Shown here one piece after another: positions 51,301 through 62,645 of a stretch of DNA of 64,000 nt. The position numbers and the translations under genes were made by a program. The notes under the pieces are model-generated. The model saw nothing but the letters and a program-made list of their open reading frames with translations. It was not told the origin of the DNA and ran no database searches. Numbering within the stretch: position 1 is the stretch's first letter; every line of letters starts with the position of its first letter. The DNA comes from Rhizophagus clarus (lineage: Eukaryota > Glomeromycota > Glomeromycetes > Glomerales > Glomeraceae): NCBI GenBank assembly GCA_015698045.1, contig BLAL01000324.1, positions 22,501-86,500 of the forward strand, written 5' to 3'.

Positions 51301-51658
51301 TCTCCCTTGATGAATGTAGAAAAAAAAAAATTTTTTATTTAAAAGATTTTGATCCCAATAATTGAACATATTATTACTTACACCCCTGAACATCAAGCAC
51401 GAAACCAGATCTTTTATTTGTAATAAATCCACCATTAAAATACCAGAGTTGCATATCGACCTAAACATAGAAAAAAAGAATTAAAAAATATAATCATTAC
51501 AAACTATTTTGTTAAAATATTATGTAACAATTTACATTGTGATCAAGCTCGGATTTCTTGGTATGTTGGATAATCTCAACAGAACTACAAAAAGAACCAC
51601 CTTTTACTTCAAGAACTTTCCCAGAATGTTGAGCTATAATCCAATAATAATTAGTCAT
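48381..51658. repeat. Segmental duplication unit 2 (about 3.28 kb)
   Basis: Second unit of the tandem duplication: the spacer 48381-49367 and copy C. It differs from unit 1 mainly by small indels in the spacer. Similarity upstream of copy C breaks off just past 51665, marking the outer edge of the duplicated block. The spacer holds no gene. Confidence 0.85.
49368..51658 (-). pseudogene. Lectin-BTB-BACK-TLDc, copy C, in-frame stop in lectin domain
   Basis: Exons: 51536-51658, 51382-51460, 51291-51305 (15-nt microexon), 51092-51213, 50630-51012, 49368-50544, all with intact splice signals and phase. In exon 4 the codon at 51193-51191 is TAA where copy B has CAA (TACCAAAGG versus TACTAAAGG), ending translation inside the lectin domain after about 80 residues. 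Downstream, BTB, BACK and a complete TLDc remain open to 49368. Either the gene is a recent pseudogene, or a shorter BTB-BACK-TLDc product starts downstream, or the stop is a sequence error. Very close to copy B in DNA. Confidence 0.75.
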
Positions 51659-52644
51659 TTTTCAGAATAAATTCAATTAATTTTTGTGATACCGAGTAAA
51701 TATATTTTATTCGGCAAACGGAAAATCACTTAGCCAATCGCACAGATCACGAGCGTGAAGCGCACGTCATTTGGTGTGTATGATTAAATGCGATAATAAT
51801 TAATTGATATGCTTTTCTTCAAAATTTAAGAATTTAAGGCTATATTCCTGAAAAAAGTATGTAGCCGAATTGAACTAGCATATGATGGATGCTCATCACA
51901 AATAATGGGCTATGCGAAATGTTTTAAAGTTTTATTATAGGCGTCAAACCTATTATTCGTATTTAATTTAAATATTCTTCGCAGGATTATTTACTTCAGT
52001 TTTACTACATAGCAGATAGTACGGGTTTTATCCGATCAGCTAATTTTATTCGCACATTCAAATATGTGTATGAAGTTTCGATAAATTATGATTGAGCTAG
52101 TAAAAAGGAAAGAATTACATACTGCTAGCCGGAATTGTTTAAGAATGAAAGAAATATCAGAAAAATTTTTTTAAAATTTGAAATAAAATCACTTAAAATT
52201 TAATCGTTCTTTATAAAATCTATTTTTTATAACCGCAATATAGAAACCAGAATAAGTTATGTATTTTTTTTTTTTAATAAAGAAAAATCATACATTTTAT
52301 CAAAGGATTTCCAGTAATTACTGTATATTTGTAATTAATAAAGGCAAATAACTTTAGATAGTAAATAATACGTACTGTATATAACTTTTTTCGACATGCA
52401 GCGTAATTTATTAATATTATTATACCATTCGCTTTGATTGAAAATAATCGCCAAAAATTAAAAAGCAAAAAAAATTTTTTTTTTTTTATTTTCCATCGAT
52501 TTCAGGACAATTTCCTGTAAATTTCACTTAAAAAGAACATGCGAGAGAATATTTATATTATGATAATTATTCTAAAGTAAATACTATTAATTTATTTTTT
52601 TTTATTTTATTTTTTTTTTTTTTTTTTTTTACGAATAGAAAAAT
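51659..52644. other. Spacer between copies C and D
   Basis: Upstream region of copy C and downstream region of copy D. It keeps short stretches of the array spacer (GATACCGAG, TTCGGCAAACGGAAAATCA) but otherwise differs from the two duplicated spacers. Long T-runs lie near 52474-52490 and 52594-52630. No gene. Confidence 0.6.
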
Positions 52645-54915
52645 TCACGGATAAATTTTCATCAATTGAAATACTTCACATTCTTCAACAGAAAATCTAT
52701 CTTCAATTTCTCTAATTGGTTTTTCATAAGAATTTTTACAAGCATGACAATAATTATTAAATGTATTAATATCTAATCCCCATATAATAAGATCTCCATT
52801 ACCAAATGATGGACCATAATAAGATCTATTGTCTATAGCATGGTGATTATCGACTATACGACTTAGAATATGATTTTCATCACTGCCTTTGTTATTAAAA
52901 GAAAATATAAAACTATCTTTAGTATTACTATATCTTTCAGCAGATTTCCATGCAATCGGGTTAAATCCTCCAAGAATTTCGTTACTGCCTTTCACTTTAG
53001 CAATGACCACAGTGCGAGAATGAAAATCACAAATTTCATGAAAATTATCAGGATAAATTCCATCATTGATTCCACGAAATAATAATTTGAATTCATACTG
53101 AGAAGTTAATTTATCAGTAATTTGTAATTTATCGACCCATTTTGAAATTATTTCTGCATGTTGAGATGTAATAATATTAGAATCGATTTCCTTTGAATCA
53201 ATGTTTCTAGGTATACGTGGTTTTGTTTCACCTTTTTTATCAGGATCCAAATGACTCAATATCAAATCTTCATATAATTCTTTTGGTAAAATCTTTTTAT
53301 AAGGACGCACTTTATATGCAAATTCTTTAGAATTTAAATTATAAAATCTGATAAATGGAATGCATTGTTTTAAGGTGTTCTTTAAAGTTTTGAAATCTTC
53401 TTTTGAATATTCATTAATGTCAGAGGGAAATTCTGCTGAATTTTGAGTAATTCCCCATTTAAGTACACATTCCCAAACTTGAATTTCGCTAATTTGAAGA
53501 TTATCACTTTGTATAACCGAAATTAAAAGTTTTTCCGGAATTGAAGTGAAATTTTGTGATTTGAAAATCTTGTCTGGATCATTAGATATTAAATCATTAC
53601 AATATTTTTGAAGATCCAGGAAAGAATCATTTTCAAAGCTCGTTTGATATACCAAATCAAAATTTTGTTCCATCCAGTTTGTCTTGTTTTCAATCAAAAA
53701 GGATTGTATATGAATAACCAATTCCTGAAGACTTAGTTCACTAGCAGCAACTAATAATTTAATTATATCTGATGTATCACATTCTTTCAACGAAAGTCTT
53801 CCACCATATATGTATCTAATAATAGAAATACAATACTTTTGAGTTAAAAAATACAGTACTGTACATCAATAAAAGTATTAATCTTACATTATACCTTAAA
53901 ATGATTTCGAAAATTTTTGGTAAGATATTGGGTAGTTCGATACGTGTCAAAGTTTCATCATTATTTTTTTTGTTAGTTGACAACTTTCTTCGCAGGTAAG
54001 GAGAACGGTAACTTAAAATAATCTTATGAGCGTGAAATGTTTTTACATGAGGATCATTACCAACTTCAATGTTAATATCATAATGTTCGTCATCATCTAA
54101 TATTTCAAGAAAATTTTGTGACAATTTTGGTAAAAATTTAAAATTTTCCGTAATTTTCGTTACTGCATTTCCATTTCCAATAATTGATCCATCATTCCAC
54201 TTTTCTAAAATAAATCGTTGATTTTTGTCACTACGCTTTTCAAACAGGATGATTCTTTCTTCCTATGAAAATAAAATTTAAGAAAAGAAATTAAAAATAA
54301 ATATTATCCCGACCATCTCTGATATCTCAAGTAGATTCAAACATTTTACCAAAACATCAAGAACAAATTTCCGATTAGATTTCAAACTAATAGTTTTTTC
54401 TTCATAGTTGTACTCCCATTCTTGAGCGAAGCAAGATACAGCATACCTTTCGAATTGAATAATTTGTGTACCTTTAAAAAATATTAAAAAAATGTCAATT
54501 GCTAGAGAAAGCAATTAATAATATTTTAATAAACATAATTACCATTTTCATATTTCGCTTGTTGGTAAAGTAAAATAAAAAAAAATTGGATTTAGAAGAT
54601 CTTGATTTCTAATAAATAAATTGTATTTGTTACCTCCAGCAACATCAATCATGAAACCAGATCTTTTGTTGGCAATAAATGCGCCATTAAAATACCAGAG
54701 TTGTGCATCAACCTAAACACAAAAGAGAAAAAGTCAGTTAATAGATAATAATTAAAGTATTTTTGTTAGTAGAATATATATTAACACTTTACGATAGGAT
54801 CATGCTCGGATTTCTTAGCAACTTGGATGATTCTAGCGGGTTTAAAAACAGAAGCACCTTCAACTTCAAGAACTTTTCCAGAATGTTGAACTATAATCCA
54901 ATAATATTTAGTCAT
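52645..54915 (-). CDS. Lectin-BTB-BACK-TLDc protein, copy D, 6 exons, 625 aa
   Basis: Minus-strand exons: 54793-54915, 54634-54712, 54543-54557 (15-nt microexon), 54350-54471, 53895-54262, 52645-53815; total 1878 nt, in phase. Domain order as in copy A: a beta-trefoil lectin-like region (QLWYF, AQEWEYNYEE; the third QxW is degenerate, LEKW), BTB (FLEILDDDEHYDINIEVG, VKTFHAHKIILSYRS, RYIYGGRL), BACK (SEIQVWECVLKWGITQN) and TLDc (EFKLLFRGINDGIY, AKVKGSNEILGGFNP, YGPSFGNGDLIIWG). The most diverged member of the array and apparently functional. Its BTB exon is 15 nt shorter than the others. The upstream flank differs from the spacer shared by copies A and B, so regulation may differ. Confidence 0.88.
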
Positions 54916-57900
54916 TTTTCAGGATAAAAAATTGTTTTATGTGGTGCGAATATTTTTTGCCAAAGTGAATATTGGATTTAGGGTTACACTTTTATATTCG
55001 GTGAACGGAAATTAATTTAACCAAAAACGGGATGTTTTAAAGCGGATAATCACGTGAGATATTTGTCATCCGTACCACTGTGAGTAAAATCCTATTTGCC
55101 ACAAAATTATTTGTCACATGCGTAATTTCTTAATGCCGCAATGCTGGCCAATTTGCCCCGGTTTAGACGATCTCTAGAATCGCACATCGCCACGTTGATT
55201 AGCATTTCGGCCAACACATGAGTATGTCCTTCACTACACTTCGAACGTAATAAATAAAATATAATAAAAAATTAATTTACCCACAAAAACGAACTTTCAG
55301 TAGCTGAAATTACATACTATCGGTTGGCATTATTCAAAAATGAAATTCGTTCTAAACAATTTTATTTTTAAAATATGCGCAGAAAGAGTGGTATGAATTG
55401 TATTCTTAAAATTTACAAATTGAACCAGGGAAATGAGAATTTCATCACCCAATATAAATGCTTTTACAACTCACAATATTGAAACTTTTAAAAAAGAATT
55501 CTTAATTATTTGTTTTTAAATAAGAATAAGTTTTATTAGATTTTCTGAGAAAAATTGTCGCTTAATTATTTTTATAATTTAAGCAGTATTTAAGCACATA
55601 AAGTTTTTATAATCCATTGAATTCATCATCAAAATTTTAGTGATGACAAAAAACGTAAAACGTGATTGCGCTCATTATTCATAAGATAAAAAATTTGCTA
55701 GGTCCAATCGTTTTAAGTCCGAAGACGATGACAAAGACGAGCAATAAAATACTCATTTATAATTTACAAAATAAAATTTACTAAATTCTGTAGAGGCCAA
55801 AAATAATTTGCAAATTTTTTTTTGACTATAAAATTTTGAAAATATGAAGGAAGTGTGAGTAAAATATAACTAAAGAAAAAAGTCTATACTGTAAATTGGA
55901 TTTTCACGGAGGAGATATTGTATAAAAAAAGTTATTTGATATATAAAATCAAAAATTTAGAGGAGGGAACAAAAAAAAAAAAATTTTTTTTCCTTTTTTT
56001 TTCTAAGTTAAGAATTTTGGGGATTTTGCTAAACAAAAATCAAACCTTAATAATGCAAACCTATGAGGTCGCGAGTAAATTTCGTAATTGTCATTTGTTA
56101 AAAAATAGCATATTTTAATTTGTAAATTTTTTGATAAATAATAAATATTAAACAATTATACAATAAATGGAATTATTATAATAAAAAAAATTTAATAATA
56201 ATTTATTTTATTTTTATTATTTTAGTCATTGTATCACATTTGCATGGCCTAGAAAATGAAGTATTAAAAGCATAGTATCATGTTCAGTTAAATAACAAAA
56301 ATTAAAGAAAGGTTATGCAAGAAAAAATTTTTAGAATAAACAAATAGTATGTACATCTATTAATTTTTACAAACAATTAAAATCATACTAAAATCATGTT
56401 AATAATCGCAGTTTATAATATGCTTTTTTTGTTAATTTAAAACTTCTAAATTTTCTATGCATAAGCGCACGCAATCAGCCTATGTAACTGTTAATATATG
56501 AAACAACATATTTATTATTTATGTTTCGTTTATTGTTGAATAAAAGAATTTAATATATAATCAAATTCTAAAATTGGAAACAATGAAATTCATGAAATTA
56601 CTTATTTTGATACTTTAACACACTTGGGGTCGGGTACCGAGCAGGCATTTCTATATTAATAATTTTTGTACCAGGAAAATTCGTAACCCATGATTTCATT
56701 CCTTAAATTGGTTGAATAATTTTCATTGCATGACGGTTCAATTAATAATTCTTACATTAATTATTTTTTAATTGGACGAACATTAATTTATTAAACGAAA
56801 ATGAACATAAAATGAACATAATAATTATTACGATATTAAATATGAAATTGTCGTCAGAGATGAAGATTTTAATAGGGAGTATAAGAGATGGTAGAACGAT
56901 CTTTACTCCCCCGTAAAGAAGGAAATATAATCTGTTCGATTCTGAGATTGTTTATCTAAATGATTGAACAAACATTTTCCAAAATTTGAAAAATTTCTGC
57001 GTAAAAGTTCAATTGTTCTCACATATTTGAATAAATAAAACGGGGATATGTAAACAATTATCCTAATAAATCGAATTTTTGTTGTAACCAATAATTACGA
57101 ATTAAACCACATAAGGTAATCTCTTACAAAAATAAATGATAATAGGGGCGTTCTTGTGTATCAAATTTCATAAGATTATTTGATATCATTGATGCAAATG
57201 TTACACATTCATCGAAAATTTCTTAATGCGGAAAATTAAACATCAATCAAAAATGATTGTCATTTTAGGCCGGTCAGCCAAGCATAGTTAACAAAAACAA
57301 ATATCAATTCTCAAATTTGAAACATCCGCTTATTTTATTTCCAGAATGAACCTCATTTATTTTCAATACAAGACAAACAATTATATCTAATTGCGGTATG
57401 CGTATATTTAGTGTTCTTGTATGCCAAATTTTTACTACCAATATAAATGTTTTGTCGTTTTAAGTATTTTCAATAATAATATCCAAAATAGAAGAGAAAA
57501 CAAATGTCGCCGTCGTAATAATCGCAAAATTCCCTAATTTGAAAAACTAAGAACAATTTTTGGCAATTTTATATTGACCATAAAAAGTTTTGTTTTTCTA
57601 AATTTTCTTTGATTATTTGATTGATTCAAACGATTAAAACAAAAATCTTTCTTTTAAGAAATCTTTATCCTTCTTTTTCGAGAATTGAACATATTCATGT
57701 GTGAACATGTAAACCCCTATTCTCATTATTATATAATCTAAACAAATATAGTAATTAGGTTTAATAAGAAAAACCTTCTAATTTATGATTTGCCTCGTCG
57801 GATTTTTATATAAATATACATTCTTGTCATTCAACCATTTTTTTTTTCTTTCATATTATTTGTTTCATTGTTTTTGATTGTCATTATTCTTTTTATCCTC

Positions 57901-57984
57901 AATTTTCGAATTTCCTGCTTGTTAGTAAACGTTTTTTTTTTTTTTTTAAAAAAAAAAATATCATTTATCATTTTTATTATTAAT
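54916..57984. other. Intergenic region
   Basis: 3.1 kb between the divergent copy D and the F-box gene. An ATCACGTGAG site lies at 55049-55058, and an A-run/T-run junction near 55971-55991. Just before the F-box start, a T-run is followed directly by an A-run (about 57931-57958). No gene supported. Confidence 0.55.
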
Positions 57985-59433
57985 ATGGCACAACTTGTCG
58001 GAGATGTTCTCTTGTTAGTTTTTACCGAATTACATGATGATCTTGCCTCTTTATATTCATGTACTCTAGTAAATACAACCTGGTGTCATATAGCTGTCCC
58101 TTTACTTTGGAAACACATTTCTTTTGCTTACGAGAAACCTTTAAATTACAAATTATCGTTAGAATCGCGTGAAAAATTATATAATGTTATCGCTCACTTT
58201 ATACCAAATGATCCAAAAGATCCTTTACCTCAAAATAATATTATTTTACCATTAAAAAAATTTTCAAGAAAACCAATATTCGAATACATGAATTTTTTCA
58301 CTCGAATTACTCCATATTGGATTAAAGACATGGTTCAACTTTCAATTAACGATAAAGTTAAGGATTCTAAGCATAAAAAAAATATATTGGAGCAAGAAAT
58401 TTATAAATTAATTTTTAATAAATGTAATAACGTAAAACACTTTTATTGGGATACTAAGAAGAAATTATATCGATATCCAAATGCGAAATCATTTTTTTCA
58501 AACTTACGTTCTCTTGAATTCAATTTCGAGGTCGTGACTTCAAAAACATTATTTAGACTTGCCATGATTTGTCAAAACATAACAAACTTGGAAATAAATG
58601 ATTGTGATGAGGATTTTCCAGGTTTAGTTTCATTTATTAAAATACAAAATAATTTACAGTCTTTGCGTCTACATTTTGATGATGAAGTTGAGGAACAATA
58701 TACTATGTTAAGCAATATAATAAAAAAAAAGGCTTCGATATTAAAAACATTAATATTAAACCCTATCATTACACTAATTTCTCCTATTTTTATCCCATCA
58801 TTAAAAAATATTCAATATTTAATTCTTAGTAATGATGGTGGTGAATTATACGAAAGTGTAAAATGGCGTGAATGGGAATATTACTTAACCATGTCCTCTT
58901 TTCCTTACCTTCAACATCTTGAAGTTTCTTATTTACCAAGTAAAATTGTATGTTTAATAGTTGAAAAATCTGGCAAGAACATTTCGGAAATTATTATACG
59001 TTATCCGCTTGAATCTGACGATTATCCTTCCGATAATAAAAATTTAATTAAGGTGATATCAAATAATTGCTCAAAGTTAGTAAACTTAACTATGAACGTT
59101 GATTCAAAAAATTTGAAAGAAATGGGTATGATTTTTTCCAATTGTAAATTATTGGAAAAAATTTATTTCACAACAAATGTTAGTATTTTACCCGATGGTG
59201 ATGAGTTATTAAGGGTTTTGAGTAATATTTCGCCTAAAACTTTACGAGAATTTTCTTTTGGTGACAAATGGAATTTTTCATTAAAAGGTTTGGAATCATT
59301 TTTTGAAAGTTGGAAACGTAAAAATAAGTTTCCAATTAAATTTATTCATTATTATGATGAATGGGTATATTCATGGACGGACGATCACGATAAGATTGTG
59401 GAAAAGTATAAGAATGAAAAGGTTATTAGATAA
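57985..59433 (+). CDS. F-box protein with leucine-rich repeats, 482 aa
   Basis: Single-exon gene. The frame is open upstream to 57868, but only from a TTG; ATG 57985 opens with MAQLVGDVLLLVFTEL and SCTLVNTTWCHIAVPLLW, an F-box (residues about 1-45) that should bind Skp1. Residues about 170-450 carry irregular leucine-rich repeats (LRSLEFNF, NITNLEINDCDEDFPG, LQHLEVSYLP, LVNLTMNV), the probable substrate-recognition surface of an SCF ubiquitin ligase. Same design as the protein at 21328-22767 but low identity. The 5' leader has a T16-18/A10-12 homopolymer junction directly upstream of the start. Confidence 0.82.
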   Translation: MAQLVGDVLLLVFTELHDDLASLYSCTLVNTTWCHIAVPLLWKHISFAYEKPLNYKLSLESREKLYNVIAHFIPNDPKDPLPQNNIILPLKKFSRKPIFEYMNFFTRITPYWIKDMVQLSINDKVKDSKHKKNILEQEIYKLIFNKCNNVKHFYWDTKKKLYRYPNAKSFFSNLRSLEFNFEVVTSKTLFRLAMICQNITNLEINDCDEDFPGLVSFIKIQNNLQSLRLHFDDEVEEQYTMLSNIIKKKASILKTLILNPIITLISPIFIPSLKNIQYLILSNDGGELYESVKWREWEYYLTMSSFPYLQHLEVSYLPSKIVCLIVEKSGKNISEIIIRYPLESDDYPSDNKNLIKVISNNCSKLVNLTMNVDSKNLKEMGMIFSNCKLLEKIYFTTNVSILPDGDELLRVLSNISPKTLREFSFGDKWNFSLKGLESFFESWKRKNKFPIKFIHYYDEWVYSWTDDHDKIVEKYKNEKVIR

Positions 59434-59929
59434 AATCATATTATTAAGATTTTATTATTATTATGTTTATATCATTTTTTTTTTTTCATCTTTTCATCAT
59501 CTGTAAATAAAGATTAATCATAATTATAGAAATTTCATGTGATTATCATGTGATTTGCAAAGATTTAATCATTTAAAATTCTTAATAAAACAATGTTTTT
59601 GCAGAGCAAAATTGTTAAAAATTGTTAGGTGAATTAAATTTAACGAATTTAAATTTTGTTATAAGTGACATAAGTGACATAATGCTAGCAACACTATGTA
59701 TTACGTGAAAACCGTGTAAATTTAACAGCAATGTCAAATCCAAAAAATGTATGACGAATGTAATTTATTGATTACTATACTATAAAATAAGGTAAAATCA
59801 TACAAGAAAAGGTCAAAAGATCAATAAATTTTTTTGAGTATTTCATATTTCATAATTCAATTTTTTTAATTTCTTTATAATCTCTCCCTTTTCTTATCGT
59901 TTATTTATTTATTTTTTTTATTTATAACC

Positions 59930-60230
59930 TTTCTTTTCGAATTTGCTTTTATTTTCACGTTTAATTTTTATATTTTCCATTCTTTTTTTTTATTTATTGG
60001 TTCATTATTTTTATTTTTCATTTTTTTTTTTTTAATTTTTTTCGTTCCTTTTTTTTACTTTTTCGTCCTTTCTTTTACACTTTTTAAATTGTTTTTTTTT
60101 GATCTCTTTTATTTTTCGTCGTTTTTTCGCACTATTTTTTATTTTTTTTTTTTCGTTCTTTTTCTTTTATTTTTCATTTATTTTTCAATTTTTTTGGTTT
60201 TTTCATTGTTTTCTCTGTTTTTCATTTATT
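59930..60230 (+). repeat. Pyrimidine-rich low-complexity tract
   Basis: About 300 bases that are overwhelmingly T with interspersed C on the plus strand (TTTATTTTTC-like units). The apparent ORFs here are artefacts of TTT/TTC codons. Confidence 0.7.
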
Positions 60231-60615
60231 TATTACTTTTGTCACAGTGTTCTAGGTGATTTGAGAGCAATACGTTTGCATCTTCTGTATTCACTAGTAC
60301 TTTTTACTTTGTATTAAATGAAATAGAATGAAGATTATCTTGGAATAGACTTGATTTTTAATTTAATTTTTTCAGATTTTATTTATCATATATATTACTA
60401 ATTTTTATGATTTCACTATAGTTTTTTATATAATTTTTTAAAGGTGTATCGTTTTTTCATTTTTAAAGTAAGAGTAATCTAGATCTAGAATTTTGGTAGT
60501 GTCACTGTTTTGCCAGTACATGATTCTATTTTCAGTTCACCAAGTACTTTTAAATAAAATAGAATGAAGATTAACTTGGAATTGGTTTGATTTAAAATTT
60601 GTTTTGTGAAACTAG

Positions 60616-60860
60616 AATCGCCGATGCCTCAAACAGCGGCTGGGAGAGAATCTAAACAACGTTACATTTCATACGCCTATACATATCAGCCAATTAGAAC
60701 TAAAAGCCATACTGTCCTTGTGCAAACAGACAACTTGACGGCGTTGCTTACATAAACCACTAAGGTGGCACAACGTCACCAAATTTATCAAAGAGCACGG
60801 AGGAATTGTGGAATTTATGCTTGAAACGAAACAACCACCTACGCGCAGAACTTTATTTAG
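60616..60860 (+). mobile_element. Fossil fragment of a DIRS-like retroelement (RNase H region)
   Basis: Plus-strand translation recalls the RNase H region of DIRS-type/Ty3-related elements: IADASNSGWE near the start, then QTDNLT, VAYINH, GGTTSPNLSKSTEELWNLC and HLRAELY. Only this one domain is left, the piece is broken in several places, and no terminal repeats or integrase/recombinase region are visible, so it is an old fragment. Its GC content is higher than that of the flanks. Confidence 0.55.
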
Positions 60861-62645
60861 GTTATTTATTTTACATAACCTTATGGTTGCATGGCACAGT
60901 ATTTTGCGATGGTTGGAGTATATACTTTATCAAATCAATTGATTTGATGGAGCCTATGTATTTTATTTCTTTTATATAGGATTTATGAAATTAGTTTGAA
61001 TTTTAATTTTATTTTTTTTTCTAAAACATTATTTTTAACTTTATAATTTTGTTATAATTTTTAAAAAGTCATAATACATTGAAATTTCATTTATTTGAAA
61101 AATAAGGTTTATTATAATATATAGTTAAATAAGTTATATAATACATGATATGGTTAAATAAAATTGTAAATTGTTGATATAATCAAATATGCAATACATA
61201 TTATGATTTTTTTTGCTCAAACTTTTTTTGTTCTTTGAGCTTAGCTAATCACAAGCAGAAACATATTATTACAAGAAGAGGAATCTTGATAATAATATTT
61301 ATCTTTAAAAAAGTTTTAATATTTAAATGAGTAAATTTCTAATTTCAACGAAATGTAAAATGCACTGCTAAAAAGTTTTCATGTTAAAACAAGCACAAAT
61401 TTTAGATTTAATATCGTTATTAATTAATTAAAAAATTGTTAGCACTAATATTAAAAGCATATAGTTTCTACAAACGCATATGGAAAAATATGTATCAACG
61501 TTAAAAGAAGAAATGGAGATTTTTATAAAAAGGTCAAGTATAGACAATTGTATATTCTGAAAATTTGAAAATTGAAAAATTAAGATTTTACAGTTTCACA
61601 AAATAATGGAAAATTCTTGACATTCTTCCATTTTGTATGTGCTGTATCATTACTTTCACATTTTACGTTTTTATTCGCCATGGATTTGTATAATCTTTAT
61701 ATAAAAATAAAAAATAAATGATTATTTTAATGTTCGTGAATTAAAAAACATAATATTGTCGATCAATTTAAACTTATATCTTTAAGTGCAAAATTAAATA
61801 ATCTTAAAACTTCTGAAAAAATTTTTTATTGCAAACATATTGTAATAAATATAGACAAGTCATGAGTTTCCTGACTGCGGTTAAGGTGCACTACGTCAAA
61901 GTTTATCAATTCCTTTTTTTGATTTCGGAGAGGTTTCGGATTTTTCGGATTTCATGATTTGTGGCGATAATTATCTTCCGCTCAGAAGTAAAGAACTTTT
62001 TGTTTCAATTCCGCTCACAACATTAAAATGAGTATACGATATTCCATAAATGTCATCACCCCATTTTTTTGTGAAAGCGAGACAATGGACAGTTAAGCGG
62101 GTGATCGATAAGTGGAATGATCGTCGTATGACATTTCCTTTCGGGTATTCCTGAAACATCAAACAATTGTAGAGAAAAGGAAGGTAGCATCATATCGGAT
62201 CAGAAAATATGAATTAATTTGGTTCGCAAAAATTTGTATTTCTCGCCCGAATTTTAAAATTGATAAACTCCGGGAAAAAACTAATAAGAATACATCGTCT
62301 ACAATAACTAATTCAAAAACGAAAAACAAAATACTTTTTTAAAATAACAATGATATTTACGTAATTAAATCGATTTCTTATTCAGGATGGTTACTATCTA
62401 CTGATTTGGGTAAGAATAATTACTGTTTTATAAGAACGTGGATTCAAGAAATGTGTGATCAAGCTAATATTGTTCATGAACGAATTTCTATCATTATTAG
62501 GTTGCCTATTATCGTAAAGAATGGTGTAATCCACTTAACTTCCGATTTTAAGTATATAAAGGACGAAAATTTTCTTGATTTTTTTCTTTAGATTTTTTTC
62601 ACAAATAAGCATAACTACTAAAAAAAAAGATTCTTTTAAAAAAAG

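Larger units (their letters stand above)
59434..62645. other. Intergenic region with pyrimidine tract and retroelement fossil
   Basis: 3.2 kb without an intact gene. It contains a long T/C-rich tract (about 59930-60230) and a fossil retroelement piece (60616-60860). A minus-strand patch at 61971-62162 is open for 63 codons but is not recognised. Confidence 0.55.

Noticed and set aside
57868-57984. N-terminal extension of the F-box ORF rich in Phe/Ile
   Set aside because: Begins at TTG and crosses a T-run/A-run junction; ATG 57985 directly precedes the F-box.
60099-60317. Phe-rich 72-codon frame
   Set aside because: Artefact of a T/C-rich tract.
61971-62162. Minus-strand frame containing LTVHCLAFTKKWGDD
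   Set aside because: Reads like protein and could be a fragment of a dispersed gene family, but it is short, unflanked by convincing exons and not recognised.
62406-62591. 61-codon frame just upstream of the HMG-like ORF
   Set aside because: Starts at TTG, no splice signals that join it in phase to the next ORF, no domain.
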